Positions 1-6,761 of a DNA stretch of 6,972 bases are shown piece after piece. The notes under the pieces were generated by a model. That model worked only from the letters and a program-made list of their open reading frames with translations. It searched no databases and was not told the origin of the DNA. Source of the DNA: Pseudomonadota bacterium. Lineage in GTDB: Bacteria > Pseudomonadota > Gammaproteobacteria > Steroidobacterales > GCA-2729495. The DNA lies in the NCBI GenBank assembly GCA_030836925.1, contig JAUPLK010000084.1, forward strand, positions 1 through 6,972, given 5' to 3'. The first letter of the stretch is position 1; each line of letters opens with the position of its first letter. The translations under genes and the position numbers were made by a program.

Positions 1-1116
1 GAGGTCCGCCATGCCACCGAGTACCAGCCAGCGCTGCCCACCGAGGCCGGCAAGAAAGTGGATGGCCGCGGCAACGGAACCTGGATTGGCGTTGTAGCTG
101 TCATCGAAGATGGTGCTGCCGTCCGGACCCGGCTCGGCACGCAGCCGGCCCGCGACATTCAGCATCTGCCCCAGAGCATCGCGCACTGCCTCGAGGCTGG
201 CGCCGGCAGCCAGCGAGGCGGCAGCAGCAGCCAGCGCATTGCGCACGTTGTGGCCACCAGCCATCGGCAGATTCACCGGTATCTCGCCGGATGGCGTGAG
301 CATGCGAAAGCGCAGCCCCTGCACACCCAGGGCCTGCACATCGACGGCACGGTAGTCTGCCTCGGCAGAGAGTCCGAAGGAACGATACGTGATGTCATCG
401 CGCAGGCCGCGCCAGTAACCGTAGAAGGGATCGTCCCGGTTGATCACCGCGACACTGCCGGCGGGCAGACCGGCAAACAGCTCACCCTTGGCTTCGGCCA
501 CATCGCGGAGAGTGCCGCCGAAGCCACCCAGATGTGCCGGCCCGGCGTTGGTGATGATGGCGATGCCGGGCGCGGCAATTGCGGCCAGTCGGGCGATCTC
601 GCGCCGGGCGCTGGCGCCCATCTCGATCACGGCGGCGCGGTGACTGTCGCGCATCCACAGCAGGGTGATCGGCACGCCGATGTGGTTGTTCAGATTGCCC
701 CAGGTCACCAGCACCCCGGCATCCTCGCCAGGACCGGCAAAATGCCTGCGGAGGATGGTGCCGACCATTTCCTTGACGGTGGTCTTGCCGTTGCTGCCCG
801 TCACCGCGACGATCGGCAGCTCGAAACGCCGGCGCCACATGCTGGCGAAATCGCACAGGGCCTGACCCGCATCGGCGACATGCACCTGCGGCAGATCGAT
901 GGCCTGCGGTTCCTCGATGACGACGCCGGCGGCACCGGCGGCGGCGGCATGGGCGGCAAATTCGGCAGCGTTGTGGCGCACGCCACGCAGGGCGAAGAAC
1001 AGCTGACCTGGTTCCAGGCTGCGGGTATCGGTGCTTACCGAGTCAAAACCGGCATCGGCGCCGATCAGGGTACCGCCGACCGCCTTTGCAACCATGCTGA
1101 GCTGGCCCATGGTCAT
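1..1116 (-). CDS. murF: MurF, UDP-MurNAc-tripeptide D-alanyl-D-alanine ligase (3' end outside window)
   Basis: MurF is the cytoplasmic ATP-dependent ligase that adds D-Ala-D-Ala to UDP-MurNAc-tripeptide, the last soluble step of peptidoglycan precursor synthesis. The frame is open from ATG 1116 to the window edge, giving 372 residues; E. coli MurF has 452, so about 80 C-terminal residues are missing here. Visible motifs are an N-terminal STDTRSL and LFFALRG segment (about 28-45), the P-loop GSNGKTT (107-113), the GNLNNHIGVP block (140-149), VIEMGAS (163-169), TNAGPAHLGGFG (189-200), the AKGELF segment (209-214), HNVRNALAAAA (289-299), GRL (323-325) and DDSYNANPGS (338-347). The start overlaps the murE stop by 4 bases (ATGA); an in-frame ATG two codons later is an alternative. 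A G-rich stretch inside the murE end could act as ribosome binding site. Two small departures are Trp before GNLNN and GlyGlyMet where GlyAspMet is more usual (residues 367-369). Family assignment is secure. Confidence 0.96.
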   Translation of the reverse strand, partial: MTMGQLSMVAKAVGGTLIGADAGFDSVSTDTRSLEPGQLFFALRGVRHNAAEFAAHAAAAGAAGVVIEEPQAIDLPQVHVADAGQALCDFASMWRRRFELPIVAVTGSNGKTTVKEMVGTILRRHFAGPGEDAGVLVTWGNLNNHIGVPITLLWMRDSHRAAVIEMGASARREIARLAAIAAPGIAIITNAGPAHLGGFGGTLRDVAEAKGELFAGLPAGSVAVINRDDPFYGYWRGLRDDITYRSFGLSAEADYRAVDVQALGVQGLRFRMLTPSGEIPVNLPMAGGHNVRNALAAAAASLAAGASLEAVRDALGQMLNVAGRLRAEPGPDGSTIFDDSYNANPGSVAAAIHFLAGLGGQRWLVLGGMADL

Positions 1117-2618
1117 GCACCCTGCCCCTGCTGCGCACCGGACAGGGCCGCCGCCGCAACTGCCAGATCGGAGAAGGGACGGCTGACGCCAGCGACCGTC
1201 TGCGTCTGCTCATGGCCCTTGCCGGCAATCAGGATCACATCGTCGGAGGCAGCGGAATGGATGGCCCGCTGAATCGCGGCCGCGCGGTCCGGTATCACCT
1301 GCACCGTGTCGCGCGAGTCCATGCCGGCAAGAATGTCGGCGATGATCTGCCGCGAGTCTTCGTCGCGGGGATTGTCGTCGGTCACGATCACGTGGTCGGC
1401 AGTTTCCACCGCCGCCCGACCCATCGGCGCGCGTTTGCCGCTGTCGCGGTTGCCGCCACAGCCAAACACGCACCAGAGCCGGCCGCGACAGTGCGCGCGC
1501 GCCGCTTGCAGCGCCTTGCCGAGTGCCTCAGCCGTATGGGCGAAATCGACCAGCACTGCCGGCTGGCCTGCAGATCCCGGCACGCGCTGCATGCGTCCCG
1601 GCGGTGCCGTGCAGTCCGTGAGAGCTGCAGCGACGCGCGCCAGCGGCCAGCCCGCGGCCAGCAGGATGCCGGCGGCCAGCAGCAGGTTTTCGGCATTGAA
1701 CCGCCCCCACAGACCGCTCTCGAGACGGGCGACGCCATGCTCGCCGCTCAACTCGAGCAGCAGACCATCGGCACCGATCTGCACAAGCTCGCCCCGCAGC
1801 CGGGCGGCAGGATTGCCAATCATGCTCACGCCGAGGCAGGCGGTCCCGTCCGGCAGCAACGCCGGCAGCATTCCGCCAAAAGAATCGTCCAGGTTGATCA
1901 CCGCCGTGCGTGCGCCGGTCCGGAACAGGCGTGCCTTGGCCTCCCCGTACTGCTGCAGATCGTGGTGATAGTCGAGATGATCGCGGCCCAGGTTGCTGAA
2001 CGCGACGGTACTGAAGCGCACACCGTCGACGCGGTGCTGATCGAGTGCGTGCGAGGAGACCTCGATCACTGCATGCCGCGCACCTGCATCAGCCAGTTCG
2101 CGCAACTGGCGGTGCAGCGTGATGCAGCCTGGCGTGGTCGATGCACCCGGACGGACGGCCGTTCCGAGCCCGTGACCCAGCGTGCCCATGTAGCCCGCTG
2201 GCTCACCGAGCTTGCCGAGTGCCTGGGTCACCAGCCAGGCCGTGGTGGTCTTGCCATTGGTGCCGGTAATGCCGATGACCGCCAGCGCGGCAGACGGCGC
2301 CGCAAAGAACCGGTTGGCAATTTCGCCAAGCCGGTCACCGAGATCAGGCACCGCAAAACCGCAGACCTCGGGCGGGAGCACCGGTTCGCGCACCCCGGCA
2401 TCGGGTTCCCATGCGATGGCCGACGGCTGCACGGCCAGCACCTGATCGACAAACTCGAGACCATGGTGCCTGCTGCCCCGGCAAGCGAGGAACAGTCCGC
2501 CGCGTGTCACGCTGAGGCTTTCGGTGGTGATATCGGCGACTTCCCGTTGCGGCACTTTCACCCCGAAACCGTCGAACAGTGTGCGCAGATCCATGTCGTT
2601 ATCGCTGAGCAGATTCAT
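1113..2618 (-). CDS. murE: MurE, UDP-MurNAc-L-Ala-D-Glu meso-diaminopimelate ligase
   Basis: MurE is the cytoplasmic Mur ligase that attaches the third stem-peptide residue to UDP-MurNAc-L-Ala-D-Glu. It has 501 residues (E. coli 495), in the usual three-domain order. The P-loop GTNGKTT is at 119-125, EVSSHALDQHRV at 186-197, and SNLGRDHLDYH at 208-218. The EAKARLF segment carries the likely carbamylated lysine (K228). GRFNAENLLLA is at 305-315, GRM at 341-343, FAHTAEALGKAL at 359-370 and FGCGGNRDSGKR at 385-396. DNPR (415-418) is the signature of enzymes that take meso-diaminopimelate rather than lysine, as expected for a Gram-negative cell. GKGHE lies at 466-470. The ATG overlaps the ftsI stop by 4 bases. 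No Shine-Dalgarno-like sequence precedes it, so translation probably depends on ribosomes ending on ftsI. ATG at codon 9 is an alternative start and also lacks a clear binding site. Confidence 0.97.
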   Translation of the reverse strand: MNLLSDNDMDLRTLFDGFGVKVPQREVADITTESLSVTRGGLFLACRGSRHHGLEFVDQVLAVQPSAIAWEPDAGVREPVLPPEVCGFAVPDLGDRLGEIANRFFAAPSAALAVIGITGTNGKTTTAWLVTQALGKLGEPAGYMGTLGHGLGTAVRPGASTTPGCITLHRQLRELADAGARHAVIEVSSHALDQHRVDGVRFSTVAFSNLGRDHLDYHHDLQQYGEAKARLFRTGARTAVINLDDSFGGMLPALLPDGTACLGVSMIGNPAARLRGELVQIGADGLLLELSGEHGVARLESGLWGRFNAENLLLAAGILLAAGWPLARVAAALTDCTAPPGRMQRVPGSAGQPAVLVDFAHTAEALGKALQAARAHCRGRLWCVFGCGGNRDSGKRAPMGRAAVETADHVIVTDDNPRDEDSRQIIADILAGMDSRDTVQVIPDRAAAIQRAIHSAASDDVILIAGKGHEQTQTVAGVSRPFSDLAVAAAALSGAQQGQGA

Positions 2619-4348
2619 GGACGGTTTGCAGCCAGCGTCACCGGACGCGGCGCTTCGGCTGGCGGTATGCCATCCGGTGGAACGGCGAAAATGCGCAGCG
2701 CACCGGTCGCAATGGTGGAAAACACCGGTGCGGCAACATCACCGCCGTAGTAAACGTTGCCTTGCGGATCATCCACGACCACGACGATGGCAAAGCGCGG
2801 ATGATCAACCGGCGTGACGCCGGCAAACACGGCGGTATGCCGGTCGCCCGAATAGCCGGTGGCGGTCAGCTTGCGTGCGGTGCCGGTCTTGCCCGCCACC
2901 CGGTAACCGGTCACGGCCGCCTTGAGGCCGGTACCCTCACGGGTGACCACCTGCTCGAGCATGGTGAGTACATCGCGCGCCACTTGCGGACTCACCACCC
3001 GCCGCACGATCGGCGCCTGCGCAATGCGCACCAGCGACAGCGGCCGGTGCAGACCATCGGCCGCCAGCACTGCATAGGCCTGGGCCAGCTGCAGCGGCGT
3101 CATCGACAGCCCGTAGCCGTAGGCCAGGGTCGCCTGTCCGATCGGTCGCCAGCTCTGATAGGGCACGAGCACACCGGCCGATTCACCCGGAAAACCGCTG
3201 GTGGTCAGGCGGCCCGTGCCGAAGCGGCTGAGCGTGTTCCACAGCGCTTCCTTGTCGAGCTGCATGGCTACATGCACCATGCCGACGTTGCTCGACTTGG
3301 CGAGGATCGTCGCCAGATCGATGCGGCCGTGGTTGTGCTTGTCCTCGATCGTCTTGTTGCCCACGCGGATGAAGCCGGGGCTGGTATCCACTTCGCTGCG
3401 CGCACTGAAGCGACCGCTCTCGAGTGCCGCGGCAACGATCAGCGGCTTGAAGGTGGAGCCCGGCTCGATGATGTCGGTGATGGCACGATTGCGGAACAGG
3501 GCCGGCTTGATCTGGCTGCGATCATTCGGGTTGTAGGATGGCTGGTTGACGTCCGCGAGCACTTCACCAGTGGTGACATCGATGACCACCGCCGAAGCGG
3601 ACGCGGCCTGATACTGCTGCACGGCCGCCTTGAGCGCCCGGTAGGCAAAGTACTGGATGCGCAGATCGATCGACGTCACCAGGTCACCGCCCGGCCGCGG
3701 CGGCTCGATGCTCTCGACATCCTCGATCACCCGACCCAGCCGGTCGCGCAGCACGCGCTTCTTGCCCGGCACGCCCTGCAGCCAGTTGTTGAACGCGAGC
3801 TCGAGACCTTCCTGGCCCCGGTCATCGATATTGGTGAAGCCGAGCAGATGACCGGTCACTTCGCCGGCCGGATAGTAGCGACGATACTCACGCAGCAGAT
3901 GCACACCGGGAATCTGCAGGGCATCCACCGCCGCTGCCTCGGCCGGATTCATGTGGCGCTTCAGGTAGACGAATTCCTTGCGCACGTTGCGGGTCAGGCG
4001 CGCAGTGAGCTCGCCACCATCCATCTTCAGCAGCCGGGCCAGTCCGGGGATCCTGTCCGCCGACTCCAGGAGCTGCGGGGGATTGACCCACACGCTGTCG
4101 ACCGGCGTGCTGACCGCCAGCGGCACCCCGTTGCGGTCCTTGATGACACCGCGCGTGGCCGACAGGGTGGCGATACGCAGATGCCGCGCAGCCGCCTGCG
4201 CGTGCAGAAAATCGGTATTGAAAACCTGCAGGTGCACGGCACGGGCCACCAGGCCGCCCACGGCCAGCATCAGCAGCGCCGCGACAAACCACATGCGCCA
4301 GACAAAGCTGCGCTGGGCCGGCTTGTGTGCTCTTTCAGTGCCGCTCAT
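2615..4348 (-). CDS. ftsI: FtsI (PBP3), septal peptidoglycan D,D-transpeptidase
   Basis: FtsI is the class B penicillin-binding protein that cross-links septal peptidoglycan with FtsW in the divisome; it is the target of several beta-lactams. It has 577 residues (E. coli 588). A short basic cytoplasmic tail is followed by one membrane anchor (about 19-39) and a periplasmic region. The non-catalytic pedestal includes SATRGVIKDRNG (63-74), RRYYPAGEVTGHLLGFTN (156-173) and DRLGRVIED (202-210). The transpeptidase domain has all three active-site motifs: STFK with the nucleophile S298 and K301, SSN (352-354) and KTG (487-489). The start codon overlaps the ftsL stop (ATGA) and is preceded by a GAGGTGG ribosome binding site lying in the end of ftsL. 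FtsL immediately upstream supports a division role rather than that of the elongation paralogue MrdA. The protein looks complete and functional. Confidence 0.97.
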   Translation of the reverse strand: MSGTERAHKPAQRSFVWRMWFVAALLMLAVGGLVARAVHLQVFNTDFLHAQAAARHLRIATLSATRGVIKDRNGVPLAVSTPVDSVWVNPPQLLESADRIPGLARLLKMDGGELTARLTRNVRKEFVYLKRHMNPAEAAAVDALQIPGVHLLREYRRYYPAGEVTGHLLGFTNIDDRGQEGLELAFNNWLQGVPGKKRVLRDRLGRVIEDVESIEPPRPGGDLVTSIDLRIQYFAYRALKAAVQQYQAASASAVVIDVTTGEVLADVNQPSYNPNDRSQIKPALFRNRAITDIIEPGSTFKPLIVAAALESGRFSARSEVDTSPGFIRVGNKTIEDKHNHGRIDLATILAKSSNVGMVHVAMQLDKEALWNTLSRFGTGRLTTSGFPGESAGVLVPYQSWRPIGQATLAYGYGLSMTPLQLAQAYAVLAADGLHRPLSLVRIAQAPIVRRVVSPQVARDVLTMLEQVVTREGTGLKAAVTGYRVAGKTGTARKLTATGYSGDRHTAVFAGVTPVDHPRFAIVVVVDDPQGNVYYGGDVAAPVFSTIATGALRIFAVPPDGIPPAEAPRPVTLAANRP

Positions 4349-4623
4349 TGCGCCACCACCTCGATGCTCCGCGGATCGGGCATGCGCATCGCCAGCTTGT
4401 CACGGGCCACGGTCTCGACCCGCGGATAGGCTGCCTGCGTGCTCTGTTCGATCTGCAGCCGTCCCCAGTCCATCTCCAGGCGATCGCGCTCGGCGGTCAG
4501 CGTCTGCAGCTCGACGAACAGCTTGCGCGATTTGTGCTTGGCATAAACAGCGGCAACCGCCGACACCATCACGGCGGCAGCAAGTCCGGCACAGATCGCC
4601 CGACTGCGGTCGGCGGGGGTCAT
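4345..4623 (-). CDS. ftsL: FtsL, bitopic cell division protein
   Basis: FtsL is a small bitopic divisome protein that forms a complex with FtsB and FtsQ and helps activate FtsWI. The product has 92 residues, shorter than E. coli FtsL (121). It has a short cytoplasmic tail with basic residues, one membrane helix (about 9-27, rich in Ala and Val), then a charged heptad-like stretch (about 31-62) fit to form the coiled coil with FtsB. The end VARDKLAMRMPDPRSIEVV (72-90) matches the family pattern in which a conserved Ala-x-x-x-Leu-x-Met segment is followed by a short beta-like tail. FtsL diverges fast, so the call rests on size, topology, the tail pattern and position between rsmH and ftsI. ATG overlaps the rsmH stop (ATGA), with GGAGA seven bases upstream as ribosome binding site; the stop overlaps the ftsI start in the same way. 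Confidence 0.93.
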   Translation of the reverse strand: MTPADRSRAICAGLAAAVMVSAVAAVYAKHKSRKLFVELQTLTAERDRLEMDWGRLQIEQSTQAAYPRVETVARDKLAMRMPDPRSIEVVAQ

Positions 4624-5564
4624 CGCAGCTTCTCCGCCGTGCGCAGCACCGCACTGCGGGCCCGCGGGTTCTGCTGCAGCTCGGCCTCGCCCGCGGTTAC
4701 CGCTCGGCTCTGCAGTTTCAGAATGGGCTGTGCCGACGCCGGCACCACCGGCACATCGCGCAAGGCCGGATCCACCCGCGAGTGATCACGCATGAAGCGC
4801 TTCACGATGCGGTCCTCGAGAGAGTGAAAGCTGATGACACACAGCCTTCCGCCCACAGCCAGTGCATCAACTGCTGCGCGCAGCGCCGCCTCCAGCTCAT
4901 CCAGTTCGTTGTTGATGTAGATGCGGATGGCCTGGAAACTGCGTGTGGCCGCATGGCGACCGGGCTCGCCGCGCACGACGCCAGCGATGATTCCGGCCAG
5001 CTGCCCGGTACGAACAACCGGTTCCGTGCTGCGCGCCGTGCAGATCGCCTGGGCAATGCGCCGCGAAGCACGCTCTTCGCCGTAGCGCCAGAGCACCGTG
5101 GCGATCTCCTTCTCGCCGGCCGCATTGATCCAGTCGGCAGCGGACTGGCCGCTGCCCGGATCCATGCGCATGTCGAGCGGACCATCTGCGCGAAAACTGA
5201 AACCGCGCGCCGGATCATCGAGCTGCGGCGAGGAAACACCGATGTCGAGCAGGATGCCGTGTACGCGGCCAAGGCAGCCGTGTTCTGCGAGTACTTCGTG
5301 CAGGCGCGAGAATCCGCTCTGCCGGATACTGAAGCGATGATCGGCAGCCTGCAGAGCCAGACCGGCCGCAACCGCTTCGGGATCACGGTCGAGTGCGAGC
5401 AGCCGGCCATCCGGCCCAAGCTGCGCGAGGATGGCCCGCGCGTGCCCACCGCGCCCGAAAGTAGCGTCGACATAGAGGCCATCAGCCCGGATGGCCAAAT
5501 AACGAAGCACCTCGTCCAGCAGGACAGGTACATGTGAATTCACCCCAGCACCCCGCGCCTTCAT
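4620..5564 (-). CDS. rsmH: RsmH (MraW), 16S rRNA m4C1402 methyltransferase
   Basis: RsmH uses S-adenosylmethionine to methylate N4 of C1402 in the decoding centre of 16S rRNA. With the ATG at 5564 it has 314 residues (E. coli 313). Motifs in order are the SAM-binding DATFGRGGH (33-41), LALDRDPEAV (56-65), LLDIGVSSPQLDDPARGFSF (105-124), DGPLDMRMD (128-136), YGEERASRRIA (161-171), ATRSFQAIRIYINNEL (206-221), ISFHSLEDRIVKRFM (244-258) and the C-terminal NPRARSAVLR (299-308). The start is uncertain. ATG 5564 lies 34 bases past the mraZ stop but has no clear ribosome binding site. GTG 5543 begins seven residues later, just before the conserved HVPVLLDE segment, and has GGGG about seven bases upstream. 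A TTG at 5618 inside mraZ would add 18 residues unlike the family and is unlikely. The stop overlaps the ftsL start by 4 bases. Confidence 0.96.
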   Translation of the reverse strand: MKARGAGVNSHVPVLLDEVLRYLAIRADGLYVDATFGRGGHARAILAQLGPDGRLLALDRDPEAVAAGLALQAADHRFSIRQSGFSRLHEVLAEHGCLGRVHGILLDIGVSSPQLDDPARGFSFRADGPLDMRMDPGSGQSAADWINAAGEKEIATVLWRYGEERASRRIAQAICTARSTEPVVRTGQLAGIIAGVVRGEPGRHAATRSFQAIRIYINNELDELEAALRAAVDALAVGGRLCVISFHSLEDRIVKRFMRDHSRVDPALRDVPVVPASAQPILKLQSRAVTAGEAELQQNPRARSAVLRTAEKLR

Positions 5565-5598
5565 CCGGACGCGTTTGTTTGCGTTTTCGACTTCGTTC

Positions 5599-6054
5599 CT
5601 ACAGCGAGAGCGACTCAAGCTCCGCCGGCAGTCCGAGCCCGTCCCCTTTCTCGTCCGTCAGCCAGCTGTCACGACGTTCGTTCCAGCGGGCCTCATCCCA
5701 CAGCTCAAACTTGTTGCCCTGGCCGATCAGCATGGCCTGGCGCTCGAGGCCGGCAAACTCACGCAGTTCGCGCGGAATCAGCACACGCCCCTGGGCATCG
5801 ACCTCAAGCTCGCTCGCGTAACCGACCATCAACCGTTGCAGGCGCCGCGTGCTCTTGTTGAAGCTCGACAGGCGCATCAGCTTGCGTTCGATCTCTTCCC
5901 AGTCCGGCAGCGGGTAAATCAGCAGGCAGTGATCCTGGTCCACGGTGCAAATCAGATGCCCGGCACAACGGGCCGCGAGCCGGTCGCGATAGCGCGCCGG
6001 GACAGCCAGCCGGCCCTTGGCATCAAGGGTGATTTGAGTTGCTCCACGGAACAC
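5599..6054 (-). CDS. mraZ: MraZ, transcriptional regulator of the dcw cluster
   Basis: MraZ is a ring-forming DNA-binding protein of the SpoVT-AbrB fold. In E. coli it binds TGGGN repeats in its own promoter and represses the dcw cluster. The product has 151 residues (E. coli 152) and aligns over its whole length. Two tandem AbrB-like repeats are visible, each with the family motif: DAKGRLAVPARYR (11-23) and DAQGRVLIPRELR (86-98). Other shared blocks are YPLPDWEEIE (47-56), RLSSFN (61-66), GQGNKFELWDE (111-121) and the terminal LSL. The start is GTG at 6054, set by the family N-terminus Met-Phe-Arg-Gly-Ala. The ribosome binding site is weak: AAGG about 11 bases upstream. The first gene of the operon, it follows the promoter and MraZ boxes listed separately, which fits autoregulation. 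Confidence 0.97.
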   Translation of the reverse strand: MFRGATQITLDAKGRLAVPARYRDRLAARCAGHLICTVDQDHCLLIYPLPDWEEIERKLMRLSSFNKSTRRLQRLMVGYASELEVDAQGRVLIPRELREFAGLERQAMLIGQGNKFELWDEARWNERRDSWLTDEKGDGLGLPAELESLSL

Positions 6055-6072
6055 TGCGCTCAGGGCCTTTTG

Positions 6073-6107
6073 ACCCCTTTTCTCCCACTACATGCCACTT
6101 CGCCCCA
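6073..6107 (-). promoter_or_regulatory. MraZ operator: phased TGGGN repeats
   Basis: On the minus strand the boxes TGGGG (6107-6103), TGGCA (6097-6093) and TGGGA (6087-6083) are spaced by exactly 5 bases. A degenerate fourth box, GGGGT (6077-6073), keeps the 10-base phase. E. coli MraZ is known to bind TGGGN direct repeats with 5-base spacers, so the match is close in both motif and geometry. The first box begins with the last base of the -10 hexamer and the others cover the predicted start and leader. MraZ bound here should block RNA polymerase, giving negative autoregulation of the operon. Confidence 0.85.
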
Positions 6108-6135
6108 CTATAGGATTGAGCTGCACATGCGTCAA
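6107..6135 (-). promoter_or_regulatory. sigma70-type promoter of the mraZ/dcw operon
   Basis: On the minus strand TTGACG (6135-6130) and TATAGT (6112-6107) are separated by exactly 17 bases, five of six matches to consensus in each hexamer. Transcription should begin near 6100, leaving a leader of about 46 bases before the mraZ GTG. A run of eight T (6153-6146) lies about 10 bases upstream of the -35 and could act as an UP-like element. The MraZ boxes start at the edge of the -10. Confidence 0.85.
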
Positions 6136-6266
6136 CATAAGCGGGAAAAAAAAGCACGGGCGACAGGGGCTTAGCGCCGAACAGCCAGAATCCGGCACAG
6201 AAAAAAGCACCAGTCGTTTCGGAAATCATGAGCTTAGATGGGCTTTCTACGCCCGGACTCACATCG

Positions 6267-6281
6267 GCCGGCAAACCCGGC
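6267..6281 (-). repeat. small inverted repeat in the rnpB-mraZ gap
   Basis: GCCGG and CCGGC arms flank a 5-base loop, sixteen bases beyond the previous hairpin in the direction of rnpB transcription. Such short GC-rich pairings arise often by chance in DNA of this composition, so significance is low. Confidence 0.3.
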
Positions 6282-6296
6282 AGACACACCGACCGG

Positions 6297-6315
6297 GCAG
6301 CCTGGAACAGGCTGC
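6297..6315 (-). repeat. perfect inverted repeat downstream of rnpB
   Basis: The 8-base arms GCAGCCTG and CAGGCTGC flank a 3-base spacer and would form a stable hairpin in RNA read from rnpB, about 55 bases past the mature 3' end. No U-tract follows. It could mark a 3' processing or pausing site, or be part of a factor-dependent terminator; function is inferred only. Confidence 0.5.
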
Positions 6316-6369
6316 GGCGCAATCCGCGCAAAACCACTGCGATGCGGTCGCGTTCAGCAATGCAAAGTG

Positions 6370-6738
6370 AGGAGCGAGTCGGCCGATAAGCCGGGTTCTG
6401 TCGTGGACAATCATTCCTCTGGGACTGCTGTCACCAGCAGCCTCAAGCGACCTACCCGGAAGCCCGCGGGGCGACGGTGCCCTCCTTGCGGAAGGCTGCT
6501 TCCCTATTTGGTCTTGCTCCGGGTGGGGTTTACCGATGCCGCGGCGTGTTGCCACCCGCGCGGTGCGCTCTTACCGCACCTTTTCACCCTTGCCGGGACC
6601 CGAAGGTCCGTAGGCGGTTATTTTCTGTGGCACTTTCCGTAGGCTCGCGCCTCCCAGGCGTTACCTGGCACCCTGCCCGCCGGAGCCCGGACTTTCCTCC
6701 CGCGTGCCTGCACGCGAGCGATTGCCTGGCCGACTCGC
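6370..6738 (-). ncRNA. rnpB: RNase P RNA, bacterial type A
   Basis: This is the catalytic RNA of RNase P, which removes 5' leaders from tRNA precursors with the protein RnpA. It is about 369 bases (E. coli 377). The ends pair perfectly as helix P1: GCGAGTCGGCC (6738-6728) with GGCCGACTCGC (6384-6374). Conserved core segments are easy to see on the minus strand: GAGGAAAGTCCGGGCTCC (6699-6682), then GGGCAGGGTGCCAGGTAACG, GGTGCGGTAAGAGCGCACCG, GTAAACCCCACCCGGAGCAA, GACCAAATAGGG and the 3' block GTCCACGACAGAACCCGGCT before the P1 3' strand. A TTCG-capped hairpin (GGACC/GGTCC) sits near 6598-6611, where E. coli has P12. The layout, with segments like E. coli P15-P17, marks type A. The 5' end is set by P1 and by the -10 box seven bases upstream; the exact 3' end may differ by a few bases. 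The apparent reading frames across this gene are not real. Confidence 0.97.
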
Positions 6739-6744
6739 GAGAGA

Positions 6745-6750
6745 AGTATA
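6745..6750 (-). promoter_or_regulatory. rnpB promoter -10 element
   Basis: TATACT on the minus strand ends seven bases before the G at 6738, where the P1 helix of rnpB begins, so mature 5' end and predicted transcription start coincide. No TTGACA-like -35 is visible: with a 17-base spacer the site would read AAATAA and falls inside the tandem repeat. No TG extension of the -10 is present. Confidence 0.7.
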
Positions 6751-6761
6751 AGGGTGCCGGG

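Larger units (their letters stand above)
6136..6369 (-). other. rnpB-mraZ intergenic region, no gene seen
   Basis: This stretch between the end of rnpB and the dcw promoter has no reading frame that resembles a protein. On the minus strand it holds two small hairpins (6297-6315 and 6267-6281), a run of six T (6206-6201) and one of eight T (6153-6146). Neither hairpin is directly followed by a T-run, so I cannot name a classic intrinsic terminator. Only a weak GGCG/CGCC pairing with a 12-base loop precedes the T8 tract. Confidence 0.6.

Noticed and set aside
58..1272. Plus-strand open frame (404 codons) opposite murF
   Set aside because: The minus strand encodes a motif-complete MurF N-terminal part; the plus frame is Gly/His/Ala-rich noise.
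1212..2750. Long plus-strand open frame (512 codons) opposite murE
   Set aside because: It mirrors murE in GC-rich DNA; its product has low-complexity His/Arg/Ala-rich sequence and no family motifs, while the opposite strand is a clear MurE.
2762..4429. Plus-strand open frame (555 codons) opposite ftsI
   Set aside because: Same cause: antisense shadow of a strongly conserved FtsI, with no recognisable domain.
3978..5537. Plus-strand open frame (519 codons) opposite ftsI, ftsL and rsmH
   Set aside because: It spans three genuine minus-strand genes, and its sequence is Arg/Ser/Ala-rich without motifs.
6023..6337. Minus-strand frame of 104 codons upstream of mraZ
   Set aside because: It runs through the dcw promoter and MraZ boxes and into mraZ in another frame; no protein family resemblance.
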